A DNA stretch of 33,966 nt, from NCBI GenBank assembly GCA_038230415.1, contig JBBRNH010000064.1:1-33966 (forward strand), in the 5' to 3' direction. The notes under the pieces are model-generated. The model was not told the origin of the DNA and made no database searches. It was given only the letters and a program-made list of their open reading frames with translations. Positions within the stretch are counted from its first letter, which is position 1. Each line of letters opens with the position of its first letter. Source of the stretch: JBBRNH01 sp038230415 (GTDB taxonomy: Bacteria > Bacteroidota > Bacteroidia > Cytophagales > Spirosomataceae). The position numbers and the translations under genes are program-made. This document shows positions 1-6,941 of the stretch, piece after piece.

Positions 1-65
1 GACGCGCCCGTACTTGTGCGTCAGCCACGAACCGACCCGTCGGACCGCACTCGCCACTCCTTCTT

Positions 66-833
66 ATGTGGTACAAAACTTTCTTTCATGGCCTGCCGCA
101 ACAAGCCTGGCGCGAAGCCCAAACCGACGAGCAGACGCAGGCCGAACTCGAATTAGTGGTTGACACGCTCGATTTTGGCCCCGGCGATGCTCTGCTCGAT
201 GTTTTTTGCGGCTACGGTCGGCACGCAATGCCGCTGGCCCGGCTGGGTTGCGCCGTAACGGGCGTTGACATTTCAGCCGAATACATTGCGGATTTACGGG
301 CCGCTGCCACCGCCGAAAACCGGACTGTTACCGCCATCGAAAGTGATTTTATGACCCTGCCCGATGCGACGCTTACCCGCCTGGGGTTGTTCGATGCGGG
401 GTATTGCTTGGGTAACAGTTTCAGCTTTTTCGAGGCCGATGATATGGCCGTTTTTCTACGCCGGATTGCCGGACTGCTGCGGCCCGGCGGTCGGTTTCTG
501 GCTCATTCGGGGATGATAGCCGAGGTGGTTTTGCCTGATTATCAGGAGCGTAACTGGCTACCCATTGGCCCCGACCTGCTCATGCTGGCCGAACACGCCT
601 ACTACCCCACCGAAAGCCGGATTGAGGAGCATCAGACCTACATCCGGCAAAAAGCAGGAACCGAAGCCATCGTCGAAACCCGCGTGGCGCAGCATTACAT
701 CTATACCCTGGCCGAGTTGCACCGCCTGTTTGCCGGGGCGGGGCTGGTGGTTGAGCAGTGTTTCGGCACGGTGCTGGGCGACGAATTTGCCATTGGAGAC
801 GAAGGCGTGTGGCTGCTGGCGCAAAAAAAATAA
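66..833 (+). CDS. Class I SAM-dependent methyltransferase
   Basis: This 255-aa protein is a cytoplasmic S-adenosylmethionine-dependent methyltransferase; the substrate cannot be told. The Rossmann-fold SAM site is visible: motif I LLDVFCGYGRH at residues 43-53 and the acidic end of strand 2 (TGVDIS, D68). A later segment, LRRIAGLLRPGGRFL, is the usual post-motif III helix and strand. The N-terminal MWYKTFF and the length fit small free-standing methyltransferases of this class, which supports the ATG used, although the frame stays open to the window edge. The next gene starts 74 bases downstream behind its own regulatory repeat, so this gene probably belongs to an upstream unit. No signal peptide or membrane segment is seen. 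The family call is firm; the role is unknown. Confidence 0.85.
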   Translation: MWYKTFFHGLPQQAWREAQTDEQTQAELELVVDTLDFGPGDALLDVFCGYGRHAMPLARLGCAVTGVDISAEYIADLRAAATAENRTVTAIESDFMTLPDATLTRLGLFDAGYCLGNSFSFFEADDMAVFLRRIAGLLRPGGRFLAHSGMIAEVVLPDYQERNWLPIGPDLLMLAEHAYYPTESRIEEHQTYIRQKAGTEAIVETRVAQHYIYTLAELHRLFAGAGLVVEQCFGTVLGDEFAIGDEGVWLLAQKK

Positions 834-865
834 AGCCGGTAATAGCGCAAATAACTGGAAATGTG

Positions 866-873
866 TAGTTTGC
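866..873 (+). promoter_or_regulatory. Possible -7 box of the TetR operon
   Basis: TAGTTTGC resembles the Bacteroidota -7 consensus TAnnTTTG but has one base fewer between TA and TTTG. It lies 34 bases before the TetR start and directly upstream of the inverted repeat at 874-899. No clear -33 TTTG is visible, so this is a weak call supported mainly by position. Confidence 0.3.
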
Positions 874-899
874 GGTCAGATTAACACCGTTAGCTGACC
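874..899 (+). promoter_or_regulatory. Inverted repeat, likely TetR operator
   Basis: The outer arms GGTCAG (874-879) and CTGACC (894-899) match perfectly. The inner arms TTAAC and GTTA continue the dyad with a one-base offset around ACC. The repeat ends 8 bases before the TetR start codon and begins just after the possible -7 box, where a bound repressor would block initiation. TetR proteins usually autoregulate through such dyads. No T-run follows, so a terminator is unlikely. Confidence 0.6.
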
Positions 900-907
900 A
901 AAACATA

Positions 908-1504
908 ATGATAGACGTAGCAGACCGCAAACCGCGCAGCCACGAGCTAACCCGCTCCGGCATTGTGCTGACGGCCAAAGCCATTGCCCGGCGAGACGGG
1001 TGGCAGGCCGTTTCGATCCGTAAGATTGCCGATGCCATTCAATACAGCCCCCCGATTGTCTATGAATATTTCGACAGCAAAGACGTATTGCTCGACGAAA
1101 TCCGCTGCGAGGGCTTCCGTTACCTCAGCACCGAGTATGACCGGGTGATGAAACTCTACCGCGACCCCGAAAAACGACTCTTTGAAATCTCCCTGATTCA
1201 GTGGCGGTTTGCCGTTGAACAACCCGAGATTTATCAGGTCATGTACAATCTCGACGGAGCCTATTGTACCTTGCCCGTGAGCCAATCGGTTGATATGCAG
1301 GCGGTTGGCAATGTAGTCCGCGAAACGATTTTCTCGTTCATCCCCAAAGCCAAAGAGGCCATTCAAAAACTCTACTTCGAATGGTGGGCTACCTCGCACG
1401 GGTTTATTATGCTGGCCCTGCTCCTGCGCGATCAGCAGCCGCTGGCTCAGTCAGAACAAGTGTATCAGGAAACCATGCGCCGGTTTGTGCGCGGCCTGCG
1501 ATAA
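908..1504 (+). CDS. TetR/AcrR family transcriptional regulator
   Basis: This is a 198-aa one-component regulator. The N-terminal helix-turn-helix spans roughly residues 20-62, ending with the typical motif around SPPIVYEYFDSKDVLLDEI. The C-terminal half is all-helical and would bind a small ligand and form the dimer; it resembles the TetR class with a WHG-type C-terminal domain. The start ATG sits 8 bases after a dyad likely to be its own operator. The FAH-family gene begins 19 bases after its stop, so the three genes from here to 3208 probably form one operon. The protein would then repress an acid-degradation unit and be released by a pathway intermediate. The family is certain; the ligand and target genes are inference from context. 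Confidence 0.88.
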   Translation: MIDVADRKPRSHELTRSGIVLTAKAIARRDGWQAVSIRKIADAIQYSPPIVYEYFDSKDVLLDEIRCEGFRYLSTEYDRVMKLYRDPEKRLFEISLIQWRFAVEQPEIYQVMYNLDGAYCTLPVSQSVDMQAVGNVVRETIFSFIPKAKEAIQKLYFEWWATSHGFIMLALLLRDQQPLAQSEQVYQETMRRFVRGLR

Positions 1505-1523
1505 AACGGTTCTATCACCTCTT

Positions 1524-2387
1524 ATGAAACTTTTCCGGTTCGGTTTGCCCGGCCACGAACGGCCCGGCGTAGTACTTGCCAATCAGCAATCGGTTGATGT
1601 GTCGGCTTTTGGCGAGGATTTCGGCGAAGATTTTTTTGCTACCGATGGCCTGACCCGGCTGGCTAACTGGCTGGTAGCCAACGCCGAGACCTGCCCCGTT
1701 GTTGGCTCCGATGCTCGGTTTGGCCCGTGCATCAAACGCCCCTCCAAGATTGTGTGCGTCGGGCTGAACTACGCCAAACACGCTGCCGAAAGCAACATGG
1801 CCGCGCCCGCCGAGCCGATTCTGTTTTTCAAATCAACCACTGCCCTCTGCGGCCCCAACGACGCGGTAATCATCCCGAAAAACTCCCGCAAAACCGATTG
1901 GGAAGTCGAATTGGCCGTCATTATCGGCAAAAAAACCAGTTACGTGGCTGTGGAAAACGCGCTCGATTACGTGGCCGGTTACGCCGTGCATAACGACTAC
2001 TCGGAACGCGAATTTCAGTTGGAACGGGGCGGGCAGTGGGTGAAAGGCAAAAGTGCCGACACCTTCGCCCCGCTGGGGCCGTACCTCGTCACCGCCGACG
2101 AAATCCCCGACCCCAACGCGCTGCACCTCTGGCTCGACCTGAACGGCGAACGGTTGCAGGATTCCAACACCGACGACATGATTTTCGACGTGAAATTCCT
2201 CGTCAGCTACATCAGTCAGTTTATGACCCTATTGCCCGGCGACGTTATCTCGACCGGCACCCCGGCGGGCGTGGGTCTGGGGTTTAAACCCCCGCGCTAC
2301 CTCAATCCCGGCGACGTGGTGACGCTCGGCATCGAACACCTCGGTCAGCAAACGCAAACGGCGGTGGCGTATCAGCGTGCCGTATGA
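1524..2387 (+). CDS. Fumarylacetoacetate hydrolase family protein
   Basis: This 287-aa enzyme has an FAH-fold catalytic domain covering about residues 60-280. Hallmarks are KIVCVGLNYAKHAAES, the metal-binding acidic region WEVELAVIIGKK, the GYAVHNDYSERE segment, KGKSADTFAPLGP and the late STGTPAGVG motif. The closest remembered relatives hydrolyse 2,4-diketo-3-deoxy-L-fuconate or rhamnonate, or act on similar acylpyruvates, using Mg or Mn. The ATG at 1524 is preferred over an upstream start at 1485 because the latter overlaps the TetR gene and adds residues unlike the family. Its stop overlaps the next start by four bases (ATGA), so it is translationally coupled to the lactonase-like gene. 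That pairing is the reason for the fuconate/rhamnonate suggestion; the exact substrate is not proved. Confidence 0.85.
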   Translation: MKLFRFGLPGHERPGVVLANQQSVDVSAFGEDFGEDFFATDGLTRLANWLVANAETCPVVGSDARFGPCIKRPSKIVCVGLNYAKHAAESNMAAPAEPILFFKSTTALCGPNDAVIIPKNSRKTDWEVELAVIIGKKTSYVAVENALDYVAGYAVHNDYSEREFQLERGGQWVKGKSADTFAPLGPYLVTADEIPDPNALHLWLDLNGERLQDSNTDDMIFDVKFLVSYISQFMTLLPGDVISTGTPAGVGLGFKPPRYLNPGDVVTLGIEHLGQQTQTAVAYQRAV

Positions 2388-3208
2388 CCATTGATTCGCA
2401 TCAGCATTTCTGGCACTATGACCCCGCCCGGCACGGCTGGATTTCGGACGATATGGCCGCCCTCCGGCGCGACTTTCTGCCCGCCGACCTCGAACCCATC
2501 CTGACCCAAAACGGCGTGGATGGCTGCGTGGCGGTGCAGGCCGACCAATCTGAGGCCGAAACCGAATTTTTGGTCAGGATGGCCGACAATTATGATTTTG
2601 TCCGGGGCGTGGTCGGGTGGGTTGATTTGCAGGCACCCGATTTAGCAAACCGGCTGGCCCATTTTGCCACAATCAAGGCCGTGAAAGGCTTTCGGCACGT
2701 GGCTCAGGCCGAACCCGACGATTTTCTAACCCGCCCGGCGGTGGTGAACGGCATCCGCCGATTAGCCGATTCTGGATTCAGTTATGACATCCTGATATAT
2801 CCCAACCAACTCAAAGCCGCGCTGCATTTGGTGCGGGCCGTGCCGGCGGTTCAGTTTGTGATTGACCACCTCGCCAAGCCCGCTATTCGCAAACAAGAAA
2901 TCAGCCGGTGGTCGAGTTTCATGGCCGAGATCGCCAAACAGCCCAACGTCTGCTGCAAACTGTCGGGCCTGGTAACGGAGGGCAACTGGCAAACCTGGAG
3001 CAAGGCCGACTTTTTTCCGTACCTGAACGTGGGCTTCGAGCAGTTCGGCCCCGACCGGCTGCTGTTCGGCTCCGACTGGCCGGTGTGTTTGGTGGCGGCT
3101 GATTATACGCAGGTCAAAACCATTGCTGAGGAGTATGTGGCCCCCTGGGGCGAGGAAGTGCGGGCGAAGGTTTTCGGGGCCAACGCCGAGCGCTTTTATC
3201 GGTTGTAG
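2384..3208 (+). CDS. Amidohydrolase 2 / L-fuconolactonase-like hydrolase
   Basis: This 274-aa TIM-barrel metal-dependent hydrolase belongs to the COG3618 type, whose characterised members open sugar lactones (L-fucono-1,5-lactone, L-rhamnono-lactone, gluconolactone). Seen directly are the N-terminal metal motif DSHQHFW (residues 4-10), the strand-end histidine in FVIDHLAKP, CKLSG, and the late catalytic aspartate in LLFGSDWPV. Length and start are normal for the family, and no signal peptide is present, so it should act in the cytoplasm. It overlaps the FAH gene by four bases. In the Xanthomonas-type L-fucose route a lactonase and an FAH-type hydrolase are two of five steps. The dehydrogenases and a dedicated dehydratase are not next to it here, so the pathway assignment is provisional. 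Confidence 0.82.
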   Translation: MTIDSHQHFWHYDPARHGWISDDMAALRRDFLPADLEPILTQNGVDGCVAVQADQSEAETEFLVRMADNYDFVRGVVGWVDLQAPDLANRLAHFATIKAVKGFRHVAQAEPDDFLTRPAVVNGIRRLADSGFSYDILIYPNQLKAALHLVRAVPAVQFVIDHLAKPAIRKQEISRWSSFMAEIAKQPNVCCKLSGLVTEGNWQTWSKADFFPYLNVGFEQFGPDRLLFGSDWPVCLVAADYTQVKTIAEEYVAPWGEEVRAKVFGANAERFYRL

Positions 3209-3242
3209 GTTTCGCGGTGAGTCGGGCAATGGTGTCAGCGCG

Positions 3243-3250
3243 TATCTTTA
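3243..3250 (+). promoter_or_regulatory. Probable -7 box of asnS
   Basis: TATCTTTA differs at one position from TAnnTTTG and lies 33 bases before the asnS ATG, in the 75-base gap after the lactonase gene. No good -33 element is seen. It gives asnS a promoter separate from the upstream operon. Confidence 0.4.
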
Positions 3251-3283
3251 CGGCCACAAAAATTCCGATCAATCCCCGTACCA

Positions 3284-4756
3284 ATGGCCTACCAACCCAT
3301 CAGCCACATCCTGCAAACGGCTCCGTCTGCCGACCAAATCACGGTGAAAGGCTGGGTGAGAACCAAGCGCGAAAGCAAAAACGCCGTTTTTATCGCTATC
3401 AACGACGGCTCGACCATCCATAACATTCAGGCGGTGGCCGAAGCGGGTTATCTGCCCGACGAAACCCTGAAAGCCATCACAACGGGTTCGTGCGTTGCCA
3501 TCACCGGCCAACTCGTTGATTCACAGGGATCAGGGCAGGCGGTGGAGGTAAAAATCGAGTCGGTACAGATTTATGGGCTGGCCGACCCCGACAAGTTTCC
3601 GTTGCAACCCAAGCGGCACTCCTTAGAGTTTTTGCGCGAGATTGCCCACCTCCGGCCCCGCACCAACACCTTTGGCGCGGTGATGCGGGTGCGCCACGCG
3701 CTGGCCTTTGCCGTGCATCAGTATTTCAACGACAACGGGTTTTATTACCTCAACACGCCCATCATCACGGCCTCCGATGCCGAGGGCGCGGGCGAAATGT
3801 TCCGCGTCACCACGCTGAGTGCCACCAAACCGCCCCTGACCGACACCGGAGCCGTTGATTATTCGCAGGATTTCTTTGGCCGCGAAACCAACCTGACTGT
3901 GTCGGGGCAGTTAGAGGGCGAGTTGGCAGCGTTGGCGTTGGGCAAGATTTATACGTTCGGGCCGACGTTCAGGGCCGAGAACTCAAACACCACCCGCCAC
4001 CTCGCCGAGTTCTGGATGATTGAGCCGGAAATGGCCTTTCATGACCTCGACGACAACATGACGCTGGCCGAGGATTTCAGCAAGTACATCATCCGCTACG
4101 CCATGGAACACTGCGCCGATGATCTGGCCTTCCTGCAAAACCGGCTCATCGAAGAAGAAAAAACCAAAAAGAAGGAGGAACAAAGCGAACTGACGCTACT
4201 GGAAAAACTCCGCTTTGTGGTGGATAACGACTTTGAGCGGCTCACCTACACCGAAGCCGTTGCCATTCTGCGCGACTCGAAACCGGCCAAAAAAGGACAG
4301 TTTCAGTATGAGGTTTCGTGGGGTATTGACCTGCAATCGGAACACGAGCGGTACTTGGTGGAGAAGCATTTCAAGAAACCCGTTATCCTGACCAACTACC
4401 CCCGCAACATCAAGGCGTTTTACATGAAAGAAGACGACGCGCCGGGCGACGCTTCGCCGGGTGTCGCTTCGCCCGGCCCCACCGTGCGGGCGATGGACGT
4501 GCTGTTTCCGGGCATCGGCGAGATGATTGGCGGCTCCCAACGCGAAGACGATTACGACAAACTCGTGGCCCGGATGCAGGAAGTCGGCATCGAACCCGAA
4601 TCACTGTCGTGGTATTTGGATACCCGCCGGTTTGGGTCGGCCCCGCACGCGGGCTTCGGCATGGGTTTCGAGCGGATGATGATGTTTGTGACGGGCATGA
4701 CCAACATCCGCGACGTGATTGCCTTTCCCCGGTATCCGAAATCAGCGGAGTTTTAA
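3284..4756 (+). CDS. asnS: Asparaginyl-tRNA synthetase
   Basis: This 490-aa class IIb aminoacyl-tRNA synthetase charges tRNA(Asn) with asparagine in the cytoplasm. It has an N-terminal OB-fold anticodon-binding domain (about residues 18-105) followed by the class II catalytic core. Motif 2 is seen as FRAENSNTTRHLAEFWMIEPE-like sequence near residue 230, and motif 3 as GFGMGFERMMMFVTG near the C-terminus. A charged stretch around residues 285-300 (EEEKTKKKEEQ) is a family-typical insert. An extra loop, GDASPGVASPGP, sits before AMDVLFPGIGEMIGG, where related enzymes have only a short turn; it is encoded by a 15-bp tandem repeat. The gene has its own weak promoter and no close partner. Identity is secure. 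Confidence 0.97.
   Translation: MAYQPISHILQTAPSADQITVKGWVRTKRESKNAVFIAINDGSTIHNIQAVAEAGYLPDETLKAITTGSCVAITGQLVDSQGSGQAVEVKIESVQIYGLADPDKFPLQPKRHSLEFLREIAHLRPRTNTFGAVMRVRHALAFAVHQYFNDNGFYYLNTPIITASDAEGAGEMFRVTTLSATKPPLTDTGAVDYSQDFFGRETNLTVSGQLEGELAALALGKIYTFGPTFRAENSNTTRHLAEFWMIEPEMAFHDLDDNMTLAEDFSKYIIRYAMEHCADDLAFLQNRLIEEEKTKKKEEQSELTLLEKLRFVVDNDFERLTYTEAVAILRDSKPAKKGQFQYEVSWGIDLQSEHERYLVEKHFKKPVILTNYPRNIKAFYMKEDDAPGDASPGVASPGPTVRAMDVLFPGIGEMIGGSQREDDYDKLVARMQEVGIEPESLSWYLDTRRFGSAPHAGFGMGFERMMMFVTGMTNIRDVIAFPRYPKSAEF
4444..4473 (+). repeat. In-frame 15-bp tandem repeat within asnS
   Basis: Two adjacent 15-bp units, 4444-4458 and 4459-4473, agree at 13 of 15 positions and encode GDASP and GVASP. 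The unit GGGCGACGCTTCGCC is itself partly self-complementary, so the block could be a small palindromic element rather than simple slippage. The reading frame of asnS is kept. It falls in a loop of the catalytic domain. Confidence 0.75.
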
Positions 4757-4806
4757 CAGGGCATTCGCTACTGGGCCGGTTTCTGTTGTGTTTCCGTTTA
4801 CATCGC

Positions 4807-4813
4807 GTTGGGT
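4807..4813 (+). other. Integron core-site-like heptamer (left cassette boundary)
   Basis: GTTGGGT fits GTTRRRY, the right-hand core of integron attachment sites, and shares the longer context GCGTTGGGTGG with the core at 5838-5844. No matching left half was found upstream, so only half a site remains here. With the full site at 5783-5844 it bounds a unit of about 1.03 kb. Confidence 0.4.
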
Positions 4814-4844
4814 GGCCCACACAAGTAGTGCTTGCAAGGCAGCG

Positions 4845-4870
4845 TTCCGGCGACAGGTTGCGCGTCCCGA
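4845..4870 (+). repeat. Diverged direct repeat, left copy
   Basis: The segment beginning TTCCGGCGACAGGTT and ending TCCCGA matches 5742-5768 (TTCCGGCGATAGGTT ... CCCCGA) with a few substitutions and one indel. The two copies flank the low-G+C gene. Confidence 0.55.
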
Positions 4871-5036
4871 CAGGCAGGTTTTTTTGTGAGTTCGTCGGGT
4901 CGCGGTTGACAGGCCAATTGGCTGACATTCAACTTAGGTCATGTGGTCAGGTTCTTGGCGACAGGCCGCACGTTGCAAAAGTCAGGCTTTTAGTTTGGCA
5001 GTACACTTTTACTAGCTTCGCCCATCGGCGCAAAAT

Positions 5037-5708
5037 ATGGAATTTGAAGATAAGAGGGTTGTTCTCGATTACGTTCATAGTATTTATCCATCTGACTTTG
5101 ATAATTCTGCTGACTCAAAGTACGTAAAGCTATTTCCATTATTTGAAGACGTTTTTCACTTGGAGTCTTCTTTTTGTAAAGGTGTTATCCATCCATTATG
5201 TTCTTTAAATCTTAAACTTCTTGATTCTAAACTGCCTGACATAATACTACATCTTGTTCATTTTAATGATGATCCTTACGAGTCTACCAGAGTCTTCAAT
5301 GAGTACTGTGATGACTATAAAGTAACTTTTGATCTTGTTAAAAATAAGTACGTTTTTAAAGGTGGCAAAGAATACTTCAACCATTCCCAAGATTGGAAAC
5401 AGTGGATTGATAGAACCCACGCTGATTATGAGGGAGTACTGGCTGATTATAAAGAAACCGGCTTGCTGTTAAGGCAGTACTCAGATTCTGACAATATTGT
5501 CAAAGAGGAAATATTTACAAAAGTGGGAGGTATTGCAATTTCTCGCTTGATGAAAATGGACAACTATCCAATCAATGATTCGGGAGAGGAGTTTATTTTT
5601 GTTGCTGAATATTATGCCTGTCACTTTTGCAAAGACGATGCGAAAATCTATGAGTTGTATTTTGACATTAAAAGCAGTAAGGTAGTTTTACAGTGGGCGT
5701 ACACGTAA
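5037..5708 (+). CDS. Hypothetical protein on cassette-like low-G+C segment
   Basis: This 223-aa soluble protein is not recognised. It has no signal peptide or membrane helix and is rich in Asp, Glu, Tyr and Phe. A stretch near residues 170-200, VGGIAISRLMKMDNYPINDSGEEFIF, loosely recalls the YwqG/DUF1963 group or small immunity-type proteins; this is a weak resemblance only. Base composition is about one third G+C in sampled lines, against roughly 60% in neighbours, and codons end in A or T, which indicates recent transfer. It is followed by an attC-like hairpin in the same orientation and bounded on the left by a core-like heptamer, the arrangement of an integron gene cassette. The frame is intact and long, so the gene is probably real and expressed or recently so. 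Confidence 0.7.
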   Translation: MEFEDKRVVLDYVHSIYPSDFDNSADSKYVKLFPLFEDVFHLESSFCKGVIHPLCSLNLKLLDSKLPDIILHLVHFNDDPYESTRVFNEYCDDYKVTFDLVKNKYVFKGGKEYFNHSQDWKQWIDRTHADYEGVLADYKETGLLLRQYSDSDNIVKEEIFTKVGGIAISRLMKMDNYPINDSGEEFIFVAEYYACHFCKDDAKIYELYFDIKSSKVVLQWAYT

Positions 5709-5741
5709 TAAGTCGTGAGGTCTCGCTCTGCGCGGGTTGGT

Positions 5742-5768
5742 TTCCGGCGATAGGTTACTCGCCCCCGA
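5742..5768 (+). repeat. Diverged direct repeat, right copy
   Basis: This is the partner of the segment at 4845-4870. It lies between the stop of the low-G+C gene and the attC-like site, so one copy is on either side of the gene. Confidence 0.55.
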
Positions 5769-5782
5769 AGGAAAGCTCTTCA

Positions 5783-5844
5783 GCCCAACGTGGGCAGGGG
5801 TATAAAGGCTCGTACCTCGCCATCAACCCCTGCGGGCGTTGGGT
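5783..5844 (+). repeat. attC-like integron recombination site
   Basis: This 62-base imperfect palindrome has the four-box plan of an attC site. The left core GCCCAAC (5783-5789, fits RYYYAAC) pairs with the right core GTTGGGT (5838-5844, fits GTTRRRY). The inner boxes GCAGGGGT (5794-5801) and ACCCCTGC (5826-5833) pair perfectly. Three unpaired bases per side separate the boxes, like the unpaired central spacer, and a 24-base terminal loop closes it. The extrahelical bases that mark strand polarity were not seen. No integrase gene is present, so if real this is a lone or CALIN-type cassette end. A plain terminator is the alternative. Confidence 0.5.
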
Positions 5845-5880
5845 GGGCCGGTTGGCAGGCTCAACGCGATTTAATTTTTG

Positions 5881-5888
5881 TAAATTAG
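5881..5888 (+). promoter_or_regulatory. Possible -7 box of the Uma2 gene
   Basis: TAAATTAG is one base off TAnnTTTG and lies 18 bases before the start of the Uma2 gene in an A+T-rich stretch. No -33 element is evident. Confidence 0.3.
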
Positions 5889-5906
5889 CACAAAACAACA
5901 ACTGAC

Positions 5907-6494
5907 ATGGAAACGCTCGAACGTCCGCAACTCCCCGAACTGCTTGCCGGTTCAAAATACGGCGGCATGGTTATGTCAAAAGCTGATTTTCTGCGCTGGG
6001 AATCCGACGACGATGAGTTTGTGTACGAATTTGACCACGGCATTCTTGACCCCACCCGCAGTATGCAACAGAAAGAAGTGCATATTATCGCTAACATCGA
6101 AGACAAATTTTACGAGACCCAGGCTTTCAGGCAACGGGGTAAACTCATTCCTGAAATAGATGTTTGGGTGAATGATTCGCAACGCCGACGACCCGACCTG
6201 GCCTTTTTTACGGCGGATCAGATTCGGGCAATGGCCGATGGGCAAAACGAGATACCGGCGTTTGCGGTCGAGATTCTGTCTGATTATGATGAAGTGAACA
6301 AGCAACTCAAAAAATTCAACGAATATTTTGCCGCCGGGGTACAGGTTGTCTGGTGGATTATCCCTGATTTGCAGATGGTTTACTGCTACACATCGCCCAA
6401 AACCATTACCGTTGCTACGGGTGCCGACAGCCTAAGCGCGGCCCCCGCCCTGCCTGATTTAGCCCTGACCGTGAACGAATTATTTCGGCGGTGA
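5907..6494 (+). CDS. Uma2 family restriction-like endonuclease (DUF820)
   Basis: This 195-aa protein is of the Uma2/DUF820 family, which has the PD-(D/E)XK restriction-endonuclease fold and is abundant in cyanobacteria and Bacteroidota, often transposon- or cluster-associated. The typical core is visible: an early ADFLRWESDDDEFVYEFDHGILDP segment, then the catalytic aspartate of RRPDLAFF near residue 92, followed by the PAFAVEILS acidic motif near residue 116 and the lysines of KQLKKFNEYFAAGV. The late WWIIPD segment is also characteristic. Length is normal. The G+C content is again like the host, so it is not part of the low-G+C cassette. The physiological role of the family is unsettled. 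It lies just before xisH-xisI, another predicted nuclease-fold pair. Confidence 0.85.
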   Translation: METLERPQLPELLAGSKYGGMVMSKADFLRWESDDDEFVYEFDHGILDPTRSMQQKEVHIIANIEDKFYETQAFRQRGKLIPEIDVWVNDSQRRRPDLAFFTADQIRAMADGQNEIPAFAVEILSDYDEVNKQLKKFNEYFAAGVQVVWWIIPDLQMVYCYTSPKTITVATGADSLSAAPALPDLALTVNELFRR

Positions 6495-6524
6495 TTGGTT
6501 TTTTTAATCTAAACGCTATTCAAG

Positions 6525-6941
6525 ATGCCTGCCCGCGATCTGTACCACAATTCCATCAAGAACGCGCTTATCAAGGATGGATGGAATATTACTCACGACC
6601 CACTTCGACTGACGTGGGGCAAAAAAGATATGTACGTTGATTTGGGAGCGGAACGGCTGGTAGCAGCTCAAAAAGGCAATAACCTAATTGCAGTTGAAAT
6701 AAAAAGTTTTGTCGGCGCGTCGAGTGTAACTGATTTAGAGAAAGCATTAGGTCAGTACACACTTTATTTCGATGTGCTTCAAAAGCGCGAACCCAACCGA
6801 AAACTGTATTTGGCTGTTCGGCAGGAAGCCTATGAAGATGTGTTTGAAGAACCGCTCGGCCAGTTGCTTTTGGCAAACGAAAGGCTGACATTAGTGGTGT
6901 TTGACGACAAAACCGATACGATAATTCAATGGATACCCTGA
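6525..6941 (+). CDS. xisH: XisH family protein (element excision factor)
   Basis: This 138-aa protein matches the XisH family, first named as a controlling factor for excision of the fdxN element in heterocystous cyanobacteria and since found widely with XisI. The hallmark N-terminus ARDLYHNSIKNALIKDGW and the block DLGAERLVAAQKGNNLIAVEIKSF are present. The latter reads as a PD-(D/E)XK-like core with the E-x-K of AVEIKSF near residues 57-62. The DLEKALGQYTLY segment is also typical. It overlaps xisI by 13 bases and lies 30 bases after the Uma2 gene. No fdxN-type element is apparent here, so the cyanobacterial role need not apply; a DNA-processing or defence-like function is inference. Confidence 0.88.
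   Translation: MPARDLYHNSIKNALIKDGWNITHDPLRLTWGKKDMYVDLGAERLVAAQKGNNLIAVEIKSFVGASSVTDLEKALGQYTLYFDVLQKREPNRKLYLAVRQEAYEDVFEEPLGQLLLANERLTLVVFDDKTDTIIQWIP

Larger units (their letters stand above)
4757..5036. other. 280-base non-coding stretch, integron-like
   Basis: No convincing gene is seen here. The stretch holds a core-site-like GTTGGGT at 4807-4813, a 26-base segment starting TTCCGGCGACAGG (4845-4870) that recurs in diverged form at 5742-5768, several further GACAGG copies, and a 10-bp palindrome GCCAATTGGC at 4913-4922. No asnS terminator with a T-run stands out. The composition shifts toward A+T near 4980 as the cassette gene is approached. Confidence 0.5.

Noticed and set aside
1..65. 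Possible tail of an upstream gene or tRNA
   Set aside because: All three forward frames are open but too short to judge, and no tRNA-like fold or CCA end was found.
4913..4922. GCCAATTGGC palindrome as an operator
   Set aside because: It is a single 10-bp palindrome with no second copy and no regulator beside it.
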